From CAYVTV01 sp964526475 (GTDB lineage: Bacteria; Bacteroidota; Bacteroidia; Bacteroidales; GCA-2748055), in the NCBI GenBank assembly GCA_964526475.1, contig CAZGKF010000085.1, forward strand, positions 1 to 6,895: 6,895 nt of DNA. The letters run 5' to 3'. Shown one piece after another: positions 1-4,740 of this stretch (position 1 is the first letter of the stretch; each line of letters starts with the position of its first letter). The translations under genes were made by a program, and so were the position numbers. The notes under the pieces are model-generated. The model saw only the letters and a program-made list of their open reading frames with translations. It ran no database searches and had not been told where the DNA came from.

Positions 1-8
1 TTAGTTGA

Positions 9-332
9 TTGTCAACATTGTGTGAATATAAAAAGACTTTATCAGCAAACCCTATATTAATCATTTGGTTAATATGGGTTATGACTGGCATAAGAAAATT
101 TGCTTCTGCTGTCATAGATTTTTTTCATCATCAAGCAAGGCTTAATCAGAAGATTTTAAAAAATCATCCAGAAATTCAAGAGGAATACGACAGGGATATA
201 CAAGGTGTTAAAAACTATGGAAACGTGACCGACTTTAAAAAATCATTTGATAATATGTTTGTTTTTTCAAACAAGAAAATGAAAGAATATAAATTATTTT
301 CAGATATAGCTAAAGAAGATGAATCTAATTGA
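9..332 (+). CDS. Small membrane-anchored protein of unknown function overlapping the transposase gene
   Basis: I do not recognise this protein. If translation starts at the TTG at 9, directly after a stop codon, it has 107 residues; a more ordinary start is the ATG at 81, giving 83 residues. With the longer start there is one hydrophobic stretch at about residues 15-27 (NPILIIWLIWVM), followed by a charged, lysine-rich, probably helical and cytoplasmic part. The ATG-81 start would remove most of that stretch. The frame is stopped at 6-8, so the gene is either complete with an unusual start or the tail of a longer gene broken by a frameshift before the window. Its last 14 bases overlap the transposase start at 319, so the two could be translationally coupled. 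That arrangement suggests a passenger or accessory gene of the IS1595 element, but no function can be assigned. Confidence 0.5.
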   Translation: MSTLCEYKKTLSANPILIIWLIWVMTGIRKFASAVIDFFHHQARLNQKILKNHPEIQEEYDRDIQGVKNYGNVTDFKKSFDNMFVFSNKKMKEYKLFSDIAKEDESN

Positions 333-1293
333 AATAACCAACAGATTCCCGACTGAACTGGATGCGGTAAAATACTTCGAGCAGTTCAGATGGGGGAAAA
401 AACCGGCTTGTCCTTATTGCGGGAGCTTAGGGATAGGTGAACGCAATAAAGATATGCGCTGGCATTGTAAGGACTGTTTTAAATCATTTTCAGTAACCAC
501 AAGTACAAAACTTCACAATACAAGGCTTCCGTTAAGATTATGGTTATTTGCCTTTGCTGTTATTTCAGATGCTAAGAAAGGAATATCAGCAAAACAGCTT
601 GAACGAAACTTAGGCGTTCATTATGAAACGGCATGGACAATGTATCATAAGATACGGGATATAATGACCGTTGAGAATAAAGATGTTTTTCTGGATGATA
701 TTATAGAAATGGACACTACACAGATTGACCGTGATATGCGCAAATGTCAGGTAGAGAAGAAAGGAACTCACTCGCAGATACCTGAACTGGACAGGGAAAT
801 AAGCAGGTATAATCAGAAAGGCTTTAAGTTTAAAGAAGGGGAATATAAAAAGCCCTGCAAAGTAGGGAAACAGAAACCAGGTTTGGGTGCAAGCGACTTG
901 AAAATAGGTGGTGTAGTGGAAAGGGAAGGCAATGTTATTGCGTATGTAGTCAAAAACACGGGCTTTGCTGAACTTCGGAAGATAATAGACAAACACGTTA
1001 AGAAATGCAGGAAAGAAACCGTTTTACTTACCGATGAAGCAAGCGGGAGTAAGAAGTTTAAGTCAATAATGAACCATATTGTCATTGACCATCAAAAGAT
1101 ATATTCCTACAAGGGGCTTAACACAAATACCATTGAATCATTTTGGGCAATCATTCAGCGACAGATAATCGGGCAACATCACCACGTGGATATTGAATAC
1201 CTTGATAAATATGTTGCTGAGGTGGTTTTTAAGTTCAATAACCGGAAAAATGACGATATGTTTGTAACTTTAGTGAGATTGAGTATGCTTTAA
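319..1293 (+). CDS. IS1595-family (ISXO2-like) DDE transposase
   Basis: This 324-residue protein catalyses cut-and-join transposition of its own element. An N-terminal zinc ribbon (C31, C34, C50, C53, as CPYC and CKDC) is followed by a helix-turn-helix-like DNA-binding stretch (about 85-112). The ISXO2-like catalytic domain then covers about 126-280. Likely acidic catalytic residues are D132 in EMDTT, D239 in LLTDE and E273 in NTIESFW. IS1595 families vary between D, N and E at the third position, so E273 is inferred. The C-terminal FNNRKNDDMF matches the usual RFNRRxNxDxF ending. Length and domain order are those of a complete transposase, with no internal stop. The start at 319 lies inside the preceding small ORF, 14 bases before its end. 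No Shine-Dalgarno site is seen, as is common in Bacteroidota. The protein is probably active, provided the element's ends are intact. Confidence 0.9.
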   Translation: MNLIEITNRFPTELDAVKYFEQFRWGKKPACPYCGSLGIGERNKDMRWHCKDCFKSFSVTTSTKLHNTRLPLRLWLFAFAVISDAKKGISAKQLERNLGVHYETAWTMYHKIRDIMTVENKDVFLDDIIEMDTTQIDRDMRKCQVEKKGTHSQIPELDREISRYNQKGFKFKEGEYKKPCKVGKQKPGLGASDLKIGGVVEREGNVIAYVVKNTGFAELRKIIDKHVKKCRKETVLLTDEASGSKKFKSIMNHIVIDHQKIYSYKGLNTNTIESFWAIIQRQIIGQHHHVDIEYLDKYVAEVVFKFNNRKNDDMFVTLVRLSML

Positions 1294-1307
1294 TTATAAC
1301 AAAAATA

Positions 1308-1338
1308 TTTGCAATTTATTAAATTTTCATTATATTTG
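1308..1338 (+). promoter_or_regulatory. Strong Bacteroidetes-type promoter, + strand
   Basis: TTTG at 1308-1311 and TATATTTG at 1331-1338 match the published Bacteroides -33 (TTTG) and -7 (TAnnTTTG) boxes, with a 19-base gap. Both boxes lie in a direct repeat of ATATTTGCA (1305-1313 and 1332-1340). Transcription would start near 1344-1347, exactly where the first tRNA-like palindrome begins, and would run to the terminator at 1505-1532. No convincing protein is encoded on that transcript. The sequence is AT-rich, so a chance match is possible. Confidence 0.5.
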
Positions 1339-1344
1339 CATTTA

Positions 1345-1413
1345 TGGATCATGTGGGAATTGCACCCAAATAAAGACGTTGCGAACCGTTTTATCCCGCT
1401 TGGGCATGACCCA
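1345..1413 (-). tRNA. Degenerate tRNA-like sequence (possible tRNA pseudogene)
   Basis: Read on the minus strand, TGGGTCATG pairs with CATGATCCA over nine positions, one of them G-T. This gives a seven-pair acceptor stem plus a pair at each end, with a discriminator-like A. The T arm is TTGGG / TGCAATT / CCCAC: four of five pairs, and a seven-base loop differing from TTCAATT at one place. CAAGCGGGA resembles a D loop, but the D stem does not form. An anticodon-like loop TTCGCAA is present with poor stem pairing; if used, the anticodon would be CGC. No CCA follows the stem (AAATG does). It is tRNA-derived in shape but probably not a working tRNA. Confidence 0.35.
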
Positions 1414-1421
1414 TTAAATTG

Positions 1422-1493
1422 TACCGCCGCTCGGATTCGAACCGAGATTAAAAGTTTAGCACACAATTGTATTATCCATTATACCACGGCGGT
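1422..1493 (-). tRNA. tRNA-like gene with aberrant anticodon arm, reading as GCT
   Basis: On the minus strand this has nearly every tRNA landmark. The acceptor stem ACCGCCG/CGGCGGT is perfect, with discriminator A at 1422. T8 and G9 are followed by a D stem GTAT/ATAC around a GG-containing loop, then A26. The T arm CTCGG/TTCGAAT/CCGAG is perfect. The anticodon arm is faulty: ATTGT opposite ACTTT leaves two T-T mismatches. The loop GTGCTAA puts GCT in the anticodon place. GCT would read serine AGC/AGT codons, yet the variable region is only four bases (TAAT), whereas serine tRNAs need a long arm. CAA follows in place of CCA. The gene lies downstream of the minus-strand protein at 1531-1923, and no minus-strand promoter is visible next to it. 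It is either a decayed tRNA or a non-canonical one. Confidence 0.55.
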
Positions 1494-1504
1494 AAAAGTG
1501 AAGA

Positions 1505-1532
1505 GGAAACCGTTGGTGCGGTTTCCTTTTTT
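1505..1532 (+). terminator. Intrinsic terminator, + strand
   Basis: GGAAACCG (1505-1512) and CGGTTTCC (1519-1526) form a perfect eight-pair stem around a six-base loop, followed by six T (1527-1532). The T-run touches the stop codon of the minus-strand gene that ends at 1531. It is oriented to end transcripts coming from the promoter at 1308-1338. On the minus strand the hairpin is followed by TCTTCAC and is a weak terminator at best. Confidence 0.8.
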
Positions 1533-1923
1533 ATTTTACTAAATATTCATATCCCTCGCTTTTAATTTTACTTTTATTTGCTCCAATTTTTCCATTTTTC
1601 AATAGTTTTGATAAATGATGCCTCACTGCATGGCTAACTCTGTCTTTTGGAATTATAGGATTAGCTTTTATAATTGCTTCTGTTACATCCAGCGACTTTC
1701 CCTTTCCCCCGATTTTTCCCAAAACATCCACGATATAGTCTTCCCACGAGCTTTTACCTTTTTCCTGCACAGGAAATTTAGTTCTTTTCATAGGGCTTTC
1801 TTGTTCAGCATCATAAGAATCTTTTGTAGTATTAGATTGCAAAATTCGTTGAATAGCTTCCAGTTCATCCATGAGTTCTTTTTCCCTGATCTGTAATTCC
1901 TGTATTAGTTCCTGTCGTGGCAT
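1531..1923 (-). CDS. Small coiled-coil plus winged-helix-like DNA-binding protein, function unknown
   Basis: This is a 130-residue protein. Residues 2-30 are strongly helical and charged with heptad-like leucines (ELIQELQIREKELMDELEAI), suggesting a dimerising coiled coil. Residues 31-57 are a polar linker. Residues 59-130 look like a winged helix: a first helix WEDYIVDVLGKI, then SLDVTEAIIKANP, a probable recognition helix RVSHAVRHHLSKLLKNGKI, and a C-terminal wing ending GYEYLV. The fold call rests on pattern, not on a named family. The ATG at 1923 has no Shine-Dalgarno site, but a perfect -7 box on the minus strand (1953-1960) lies about 30 bases upstream. The gene is divergent from the 2177 unit, across about 250 bases, so it could regulate that unit; this is inference. 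Two tRNA-like sequences follow it on the same strand. Confidence 0.7.
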   Translation of the reverse strand: MPRQELIQELQIREKELMDELEAIQRILQSNTTKDSYDAEQESPMKRTKFPVQEKGKSSWEDYIVDVLGKIGGKGKSLDVTEAIIKANPIIPKDRVSHAVRHHLSKLLKNGKIGANKSKIKSEGYEYLVK

Positions 1924-1952
1924 GATATTGTTTTTTATAGTTTACATAAACA

Positions 1953-1960
1953 CAAAGATA
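1953..1960 (-). promoter_or_regulatory. -7 box for the winged-helix gene
   Basis: On the minus strand this reads TATCTTTG, a perfect match to the Bacteroidetes TAnnTTTG element, 30 bases before the ATG at 1923. The -33 region is only T-rich and has no TTTG. The spacing would give a leader of roughly 20 bases. Confidence 0.5.
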
Positions 1961-2032
1961 AGATAAATAAATTAAAAAAAAGAATAGGCTTGCCTTTTTT
2001 TTTAATGTTAATATTTTCTTATAGTTATTAAC

Positions 2033-2099
2033 ACACAAGGATGATTGAAAATAGAGACAATGGCTTAAGTGTCAGTAGATATAATTTAACACCTTGTGT
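2033..2099. repeat. Inverted repeat in the divergent intergenic region
   Basis: ACACAAGG (2033-2040) is repeated inverted as CCTTGTGT (2092-2099), 51 bases apart. A shorter inner pair, GACA (2056-2059) with TGTC (2070-2073), is nested inside around a CTTAAG palindrome. The region contains no ORF of note. It could be a pair of operator half-sites, a stem-loop in an RNA, or recombination core sites; nothing decides between these. Confidence 0.4.
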
Positions 2100-2154
2100 T
2101 GAAAACTTTTTGACTTCATTAAATATATTTTTTATAAAGTTAACTATTAATGAT

Positions 2155-2162
2155 TATTTTTG
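2155..2162 (+). promoter_or_regulatory. -7 box for the 2177-3642 unit
   Basis: TATTTTTG matches TAnnTTTG and lies 14 bases before the ATG at 2177. No TTTG is seen at the -33 spacing. The leader would be very short, as is common in Bacteroidota. Confidence 0.4.
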
Positions 2163-2176
2163 TATAAAACTTTAAT

Positions 2177-2653
2177 ATGGAAAAGAACATTAAAATTGAT
2201 GTATCGGCCATTATTTCTCCTTTATTTATACAAATATTTGAAATTAAGGCTGCCGTATTTACCATTTTGGAAATACAAAAAAAGGAGATGTCTTCAGAGA
2301 AAAAAGAGTTGTATAAGGGGTTGTATTTAAAAAACCTGAAACAAGAATTTAACTATTTTGCGAAACAATATCCAGATTTAATTCCAGAATGGAACGAAAT
2401 AGGGTTTGCTGATAAAGTCAGCAAACCAGTTTATAATGTTTCATTTGGTTCAACTAAGGAAAGTAGAGCAAGGTTTAAAGAAGATCAATTTATTGAATTA
2501 TTTATTCCTATTCCAAAACAAGAATCTGTATTTTGAGAAATCGTAAGTTCTATTCGTCAAATCAAAAAATTAGAACGAGATATTAAAGTGCTATCTGATG
2601 ATATTTTAAATTTACCTACATCATTCCAATCAATTTTACCGTTTAAAGAATGA
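2177..2653 (+). pseudogene. Gene interrupted by an in-frame TGA; tail resembles a restriction specificity (HsdS-like) half-domain end
   Basis: The ATG at 2177 opens a frame of 119 codons, stopped by TGA at 2534-2536. The same frame then stays open for 38 more codons and ends at TGA 2651-2653, overlapping the next gene's ATG by the four bases ATGA. The reading with the stop bridged gives 158 positions. The first 70 residues are helical and unrecognised. The part from about residue 77 onward (GFADKVSKPVYNVSFGSTKE) and the stretch IELFIPIPKQESV, stop, EIVSSIRQIKKLERDI resemble the end of a type I specificity target-recognition unit, where a proline-rich PIP-type segment leads into the conserved helix. 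That assignment is by pattern only. The break is probably a nonsense mutation (one change from AGA, CGA, GGA or TGG), since both sides share a frame. The HsdS-like tail may have been joined to an unrelated N-terminus by deletion. Regular translation would give 119 residues. Confidence 0.6.
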
Positions 2654-3642
2654 AAAAGACAACAACTATGAATCAAATGAACACAAGAATTGCGAAGGCA
2701 ACACATCAAGGAATCATAAAAATTTCTGATGATATTGAAATACCCGCCTATAATTTGGATACCGGAGAAAGAGTTTTAAGCAGGATAGGATTCTTAAAAG
2801 CAATAGGAAGAAAGGGGAAGGCAAAGGGCGGCAGGAAATATGATCAGGAATTCAAAACGCCTGTTTTTCTTAGCGCAAAGAACATTAAGCCATTCATAAC
2901 CAACGAGTTATTAGAGAATTCAACTCCAATCCCTTTTATTGATATGTCAGGGAATGAATCAATAGGATATAAGGCGGAATTACTTCCGAGTGTTTGTTAT
3001 GTTTTTATTGATGCGTTTGAGCAAGATGTATTATTAAAAACGCAAGTTCACATATATGAAAAAGCCAAATTGTTGATAAGGGGATTTGCTAAAATTGGAA
3101 TTATAGCCCTTGTTGATGAAGCAACGGGTTATCAGTATGATAGAGAACGATATGAACTACAATTAATATTTAAAACATTTATTTCTGATGAAATATTAGA
3201 ATGGCAACAAGCATTCCATTTAAGTTTCTATAAAGAGATATTCAGATTATGGAATATTCCTTTTACTGCTCAAAACATAAGAAGAAAACCGCAATTTATT
3301 GGTCACCTGACTAATAAATTTGTCTATGAAAATCTACCGAAAGGATTTTTTATACTTGAAAAATTAAAACAAAAAACACCCAAAACCATTACAGGAAACT
3401 ATAAATATAGATTGCATCAGTCTTTAACCCCTGAGGTTGGAAGAGAGTCTCTTAAAAAAGTGATATATTCAATCGAAACACTTGCATCCGTTTCTAATAA
3501 TAAAAGACAGTTTATTAAATTAGTGGAAGAAAAATATGGCCAAAAAGAAATACCTTTTCCTGAATTTGAAAAATTAGATACCGTTAATATAGAATCTGAT
3601 TTCAATAAGAAACTTACAAAAGGTAATTTATTAGAATCCTAA
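2650..3642 (+). CDS. P63C-domain protein
   Basis: This 330-residue protein carries a P63C domain (Pfam PF10546), found in phage and bacterial proteins of unknown biochemical function. The N-terminal part (about 17-60: ATHQGIIKI, then RVLSRIGFLKAIGR) and the conserved IIALVDEATGYQYDRERYEL (151-170) are typical of the family. The P63C domain follows at about 190-280, with FYKEIFRLWNIPF, a GHLTNKFVYENLPKG segment and YRLHQSLTPEVG. No catalytic motif is evident. The start at 2650 is chosen because it overlaps the upstream frame's stop as ATGA, which implies translational coupling; a second ATG at 2668 is possible. The family occurs in prophages and mobile islands, so the gene fits an accessory segment. 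No phage structural genes are visible here. Family membership is fairly sure; the role is not. Confidence 0.85.
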   Translation: MKKTTTMNQMNTRIAKATHQGIIKISDDIEIPAYNLDTGERVLSRIGFLKAIGRKGKAKGGRKYDQEFKTPVFLSAKNIKPFITNELLENSTPIPFIDMSGNESIGYKAELLPSVCYVFIDAFEQDVLLKTQVHIYEKAKLLIRGFAKIGIIALVDEATGYQYDRERYELQLIFKTFISDEILEWQQAFHLSFYKEIFRLWNIPFTAQNIRRKPQFIGHLTNKFVYENLPKGFFILEKLKQKTPKTITGNYKYRLHQSLTPEVGRESLKKVIYSIETLASVSNNKRQFIKLVEEKYGQKEIPFPEFEKLDTVNIESDFNKKLTKGNLLES

Positions 3643-3676
3643 AATGTATAGGGTTTTTTAAATTTAGCTTAGGATT
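3635..3676 (+). repeat. Inverted repeat at the end of the P63C gene
   Basis: AATCCTAA (3635-3642, including the stop codon) pairs with TTAGGATT (3669-3676) across a 26-base AT-rich loop containing a TTTTTT run. No T-run follows the right arm, so it is at best a weak terminator. It may also mark the border of the transferred segment. Confidence 0.35.
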
Positions 3677-3690
3677 TAACCCCTAACCAA

Positions 3691-3852
3691 TTAACCGATA
3701 ATTCCGTTAATTATTTTCCAGCCATTCAGGGTTTTCCCGTCAAAAAGGTCCTTCCAGCCATCTGTTTTGTCTGATTTACTATGACATGCAGTCAGAAAGA
3801 TAACGATTACTGCTACAACAGTTAAAATTGATTTTATAAAGTTTTTAATCAA
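3691..3852 (-). pseudogene. 5' fragment of a DUF1080 (3-keto-disaccharide hydrolase family) lipoprotein gene
   Basis: From a TTG at 3852 the minus strand encodes 53 residues and then TAA at 3691. A positively charged start (IKNFIKS) leads into a hydrophobic signal peptide and a lipobox LTAC with the acylated Cys at position 23. After a short linker comes GWKDLFDGKTLNGWKIING (32-50), the hallmark opening of the DUF1080 domain (PF06439), which normally continues for about 180 more residues. The family includes hydrolases that split 3-keto-glycosides made by Gfo/Idh/MocA oxidoreductases, matching the gene at 4779. The residues GIIG just before the stop also recur in this domain, so an internal deletion may have joined two points. 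Upstream the gene is cut by the IS200-type element. It was probably a periplasm-facing lipoprotein and is now dead. Confidence 0.8.
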
Positions 3853-3859
3853 AAGAATT

Positions 3860-3880
3860 CCTCGAGGCTCTGCCTCGGGG
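3860..3880 (+). repeat. IS200 left-end hairpin
   Basis: CCTCGAGGC (3860-3868) pairs with GCCTCGGGG (3872-3880) around the loop TCT: nine pairs, including one T-G. It shares its loop and inner stem with the right-end hairpin, as expected for sites bound by one TnpA on single-stranded DNA. Confidence 0.75.
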
Positions 3881-3892
3881 TATAGAGGAAAG

Positions 3893-3915
3893 TATGAAAA
3901 CCTAAGGTTTTCATA
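3893..3915 (+). promoter_or_regulatory. First leader hairpin of tnpA
   Basis: TATGAAAACC (3893-3902) and GGTTTTCATA (3906-3915) form a perfect ten-pair stem with loop TAA, 28 bases before the tnpA ATG. IS200 elements are known to keep tnpA expression very low through leader structure. This hairpin is likely the equivalent, although it does not itself cover the start codon. Confidence 0.6.
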
Positions 3916-3938
3916 ACGCTTTGGAAAAGCGTACTTTT
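3916..3938 (+). terminator. Second leader hairpin, terminator-like, upstream of tnpA
   Basis: ACGCTTT (3916-3922) and AAAGCGT (3926-3932) form a seven-pair stem with loop GGA, followed by AC and TTTT (3935-3938). It abuts the first hairpin without a gap. The layout fits the transcription-blocking hairpin known in IS200 leaders, which stops read-in from neighbouring genes. The T-run is short, so its strength is uncertain. Confidence 0.5.
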
Positions 3939-3943
3939 ATAGC

Positions 3944-4390
3944 ATGAGTGAGCATATTATAAAAAGGCATAATAAGACTCTTCTGTTATATCACATTGTA
4001 TGCCCAATGAAATACCGAAGAAGTGTCATAACAGAAGAAATTGGTCATAGTTTGAAAGAAATTTGTTTAGAAATTTCAGAAAGATATGAAATACATTTTG
4101 TTGAAATAGGTTATGAACCAGACCACGTTCATTTTCTGGTTCAAAGCGTTCCAAAACAGAGTGTTTCAGAGATTGCCAAGACAATAAAAAGTATAACCTC
4201 AAAACAGCTTTTCCAACGACATCCGGAGATTAAAGCAAAATTATGGGGTGGTAATTTCTGGACAAGCGGTTATTATGCAAATACTGTTGGTCAATATGCG
4301 AATGAAGAAGTGATACGCAAATATGTTGAAAGTCAAGGGAAAGAGAAAGAATATAAGAGGGTGCATGTTCAGCAACTCACTCTCTTCTGA
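3944..4390 (+). CDS. tnpA: IS200-type Y1 (HUH) transposase TnpA
   Basis: This 148-residue enzyme nicks and rejoins single-stranded element ends through a covalent phosphotyrosine link. The HUH metal site is H61-V-H63 in YEPDHVHFLV, and the nucleophile is Y127 in VIRKYVESQG. The opening YHIVCPMKYRRSVIT (16-30) and the WGGNFWTSGYYANTVG segment (101-116) are family signatures. The length is normal and the frame is unbroken, so it is probably functional. It starts at the ATG at 3944 without a Shine-Dalgarno site, behind two hairpins that would limit expression. Its stop touches the right-end hairpin. The element separates the DUF1080 fragment from a possible promoter. Confidence 0.95.
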   Translation: MSEHIIKRHNKTLLLYHIVCPMKYRRSVITEEIGHSLKEICLEISERYEIHFVEIGYEPDHVHFLVQSVPKQSVSEIAKTIKSITSKQLFQRHPEIKAKLWGGNFWTSGYYANTVGQYANEEVIRKYVESQGKEKEYKRVHVQQLTLF

Positions 4391-4415
4391 TACTTCGGGG
4401 CTCTGCCCCGGAGTA
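4391..4415 (+). repeat. IS200 right-end hairpin
   Basis: Eleven pairs join 4391-4401 to 4405-4415 around the loop TCT, beginning at the base after the tnpA stop. The CGGGGC/GCCCCG core makes it the most GC-rich element nearby. On RNA it could also end tnpA transcription, although no T-run follows. Confidence 0.75.
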
Positions 4416-4424
4416 GTTCATTAC

Positions 4425-4432
4425 CAAACTTA
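4425..4432 (-). promoter_or_regulatory. Possible -7 box of the interrupted DUF1080 gene
   Basis: On the minus strand this reads TAAGTTTG, a match to TAnnTTTG, pointing through the IS toward the DUF1080 fragment. Only three bases would separate it from the reconstructed ATG at 4421-4419. If both calls were right the message would be leaderless or nearly so, which weakens one of them. Confidence 0.35.
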
Positions 4433-4488
4433 AAATCTGATTTTTAATTAAAGATAAGGCCTTGAACCTGCAATAGTTTTTCGTGAAT

Positions 4489-4614
4489 TTAATTATTTTT
4501 TATAATATTCGAATATTTTTTAAGTTTCTCAAACAATAATTCCCATGTTTCTTCATTTTTTATATCGTAAACTCTCATCATATTCCCATTGCTTTCTTTA
4601 TGATTAAAGTACAT
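4489..4614 (-). CDS. Tiny ORF of 41 residues, unknown
   Basis: The minus strand encodes 41 residues from the ATG at 4614 to TAA at 4491-4489. The sequence begins MYFNHKESNG and continues with an amphipathic, charged helix (ETWELLFEKLKKYSN), rather unlike random AT-rich translation. An in-frame stop precedes the ATG by a few codons, so this is either a small gene or the tail of a decayed one. It sits between the IS and the Gfo/Idh/MocA gene, on the opposite strand from that gene. No family is recognised. A 14-base palindrome, AATATTCGAATATT (4504-4517), lies within its last codons. Confidence 0.3.
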   Translation of the reverse strand: MYFNHKESNGNMMRVYDIKNEETWELLFEKLKKYSNIIKNN

Positions 4615-4656
4615 ATGATGAGGTTTAAAAATTTATTTTTAAATAAAGATTTACTT

Positions 4657-4680
4657 AATGTTCACCAGGGGGTGTTCATT
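4657..4680. promoter_or_regulatory. Operator-like dyad upstream of the oxidoreductase gene
   Basis: AATGTTCACC (4657-4666) and GGTGTTCATT (4671-4680) are inverted copies apart from the central TT of each arm, with AGGG between. TGTTCA is also repeated directly. The GC-rich centre stands out in very AT-rich DNA. It lies about 100 bases before the ATG at 4779 and would suit a dimeric regulator. Intergenic DNA from 4421 to 4778 holds otherwise only the tiny ORF and the palindrome at 4741. Confidence 0.45.
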
Positions 4681-4740
4681 TGAAAAATATCTGCTATTTT
4701 TATAATTAATTAAGTTGTATTGATAAATATTTTTTAATAA

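Larger units (their letters stand above)
1..1304 (+). mobile_element. IS1595-family (ISXO2-like) insertion sequence, right part
   Basis: This segment holds a full-length ISXO2-type transposase (319-1293) and an upstream small ORF that overlaps it. I could not find the terminal inverted repeats: the left end lies before the window, and the right end cannot be placed more exactly than somewhere after the transposase stop, before or within the 1305-1340 repeats. The extent is therefore inferred from the genes, not from seen ends. The overlapping small ORF may be a passenger of the element. Confidence 0.6.
1345..1530 (+). ncRNA. Candidate structured RNA, about 190 nt, antisense to two tRNA-like sequences
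   Basis: A promoter with both Bacteroidetes boxes (1308-1338) and a strong intrinsic terminator (1505-1532) bracket a stretch without a plausible gene. The transcript would contain three stems: an outer nine-pair stem joining 1345-1353 to 1405-1413, an outer eight-pair stem joining 1422-1429 to 1487-1494, and the terminator hairpin. Each of the first two enclosed blocks is the reverse complement of a tRNA-like sequence. The RNA could therefore be an antisense or decoy RNA, or the block could simply be two minus-strand tRNA relics between unrelated signals. The + strand ORF that spans it is an artefact of stem sequences. Inference only; no RNA family is recognised. Confidence 0.35.
3859..4418 (+). 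mobile_element. Complete IS200-type insertion sequence
   Basis: This compact element of about 560 bases has a single gene, tnpA (3944-4390), between two subterminal hairpins with the same TCT loop and closing GGC/GCC core (3860-3880 and 4391-4415). No tnpB follows, so it belongs to the IS200 group rather than the IS605 or IS1341 types. There is no target duplication, as expected for single-strand transposition by a HUH enzyme. The exact cleavage points are inferred: ends at 3858/3859 and 4418/4419 are chosen because joining the flanks there restores an ATG in frame with the DUF1080 signal peptide. Other ends a few bases away are possible. Confidence 0.75.

Noticed and set aside
610..1085. Minus-strand frames opposite the IS1595 transposase
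   Set aside because: They are hydrophobic, Phe-rich translations typical of the complement of a Lys-rich gene, and lie wholly inside a well-supported gene.
1309..1542. A 77-codon + strand frame across the tRNA-like cassette
   Set aside because: It starts inside the promoter repeats and runs through tRNA stems and the terminator. Its sequence is explained by those structures and it shows no protein features.
1615..1896. A + strand frame of 93 codons
   Set aside because: It lies opposite the winged-helix gene, is Phe- and Ser-rich, and lacks its own signals.
1974..2003. A8 ... AGG-CTTG-CCT ... T9 symmetric sequence as a terminator
   Set aside because: The GC stem is only three pairs and it lies upstream of both divergent genes, so there is no transcript for it to end; more likely AT-rich promoter context.
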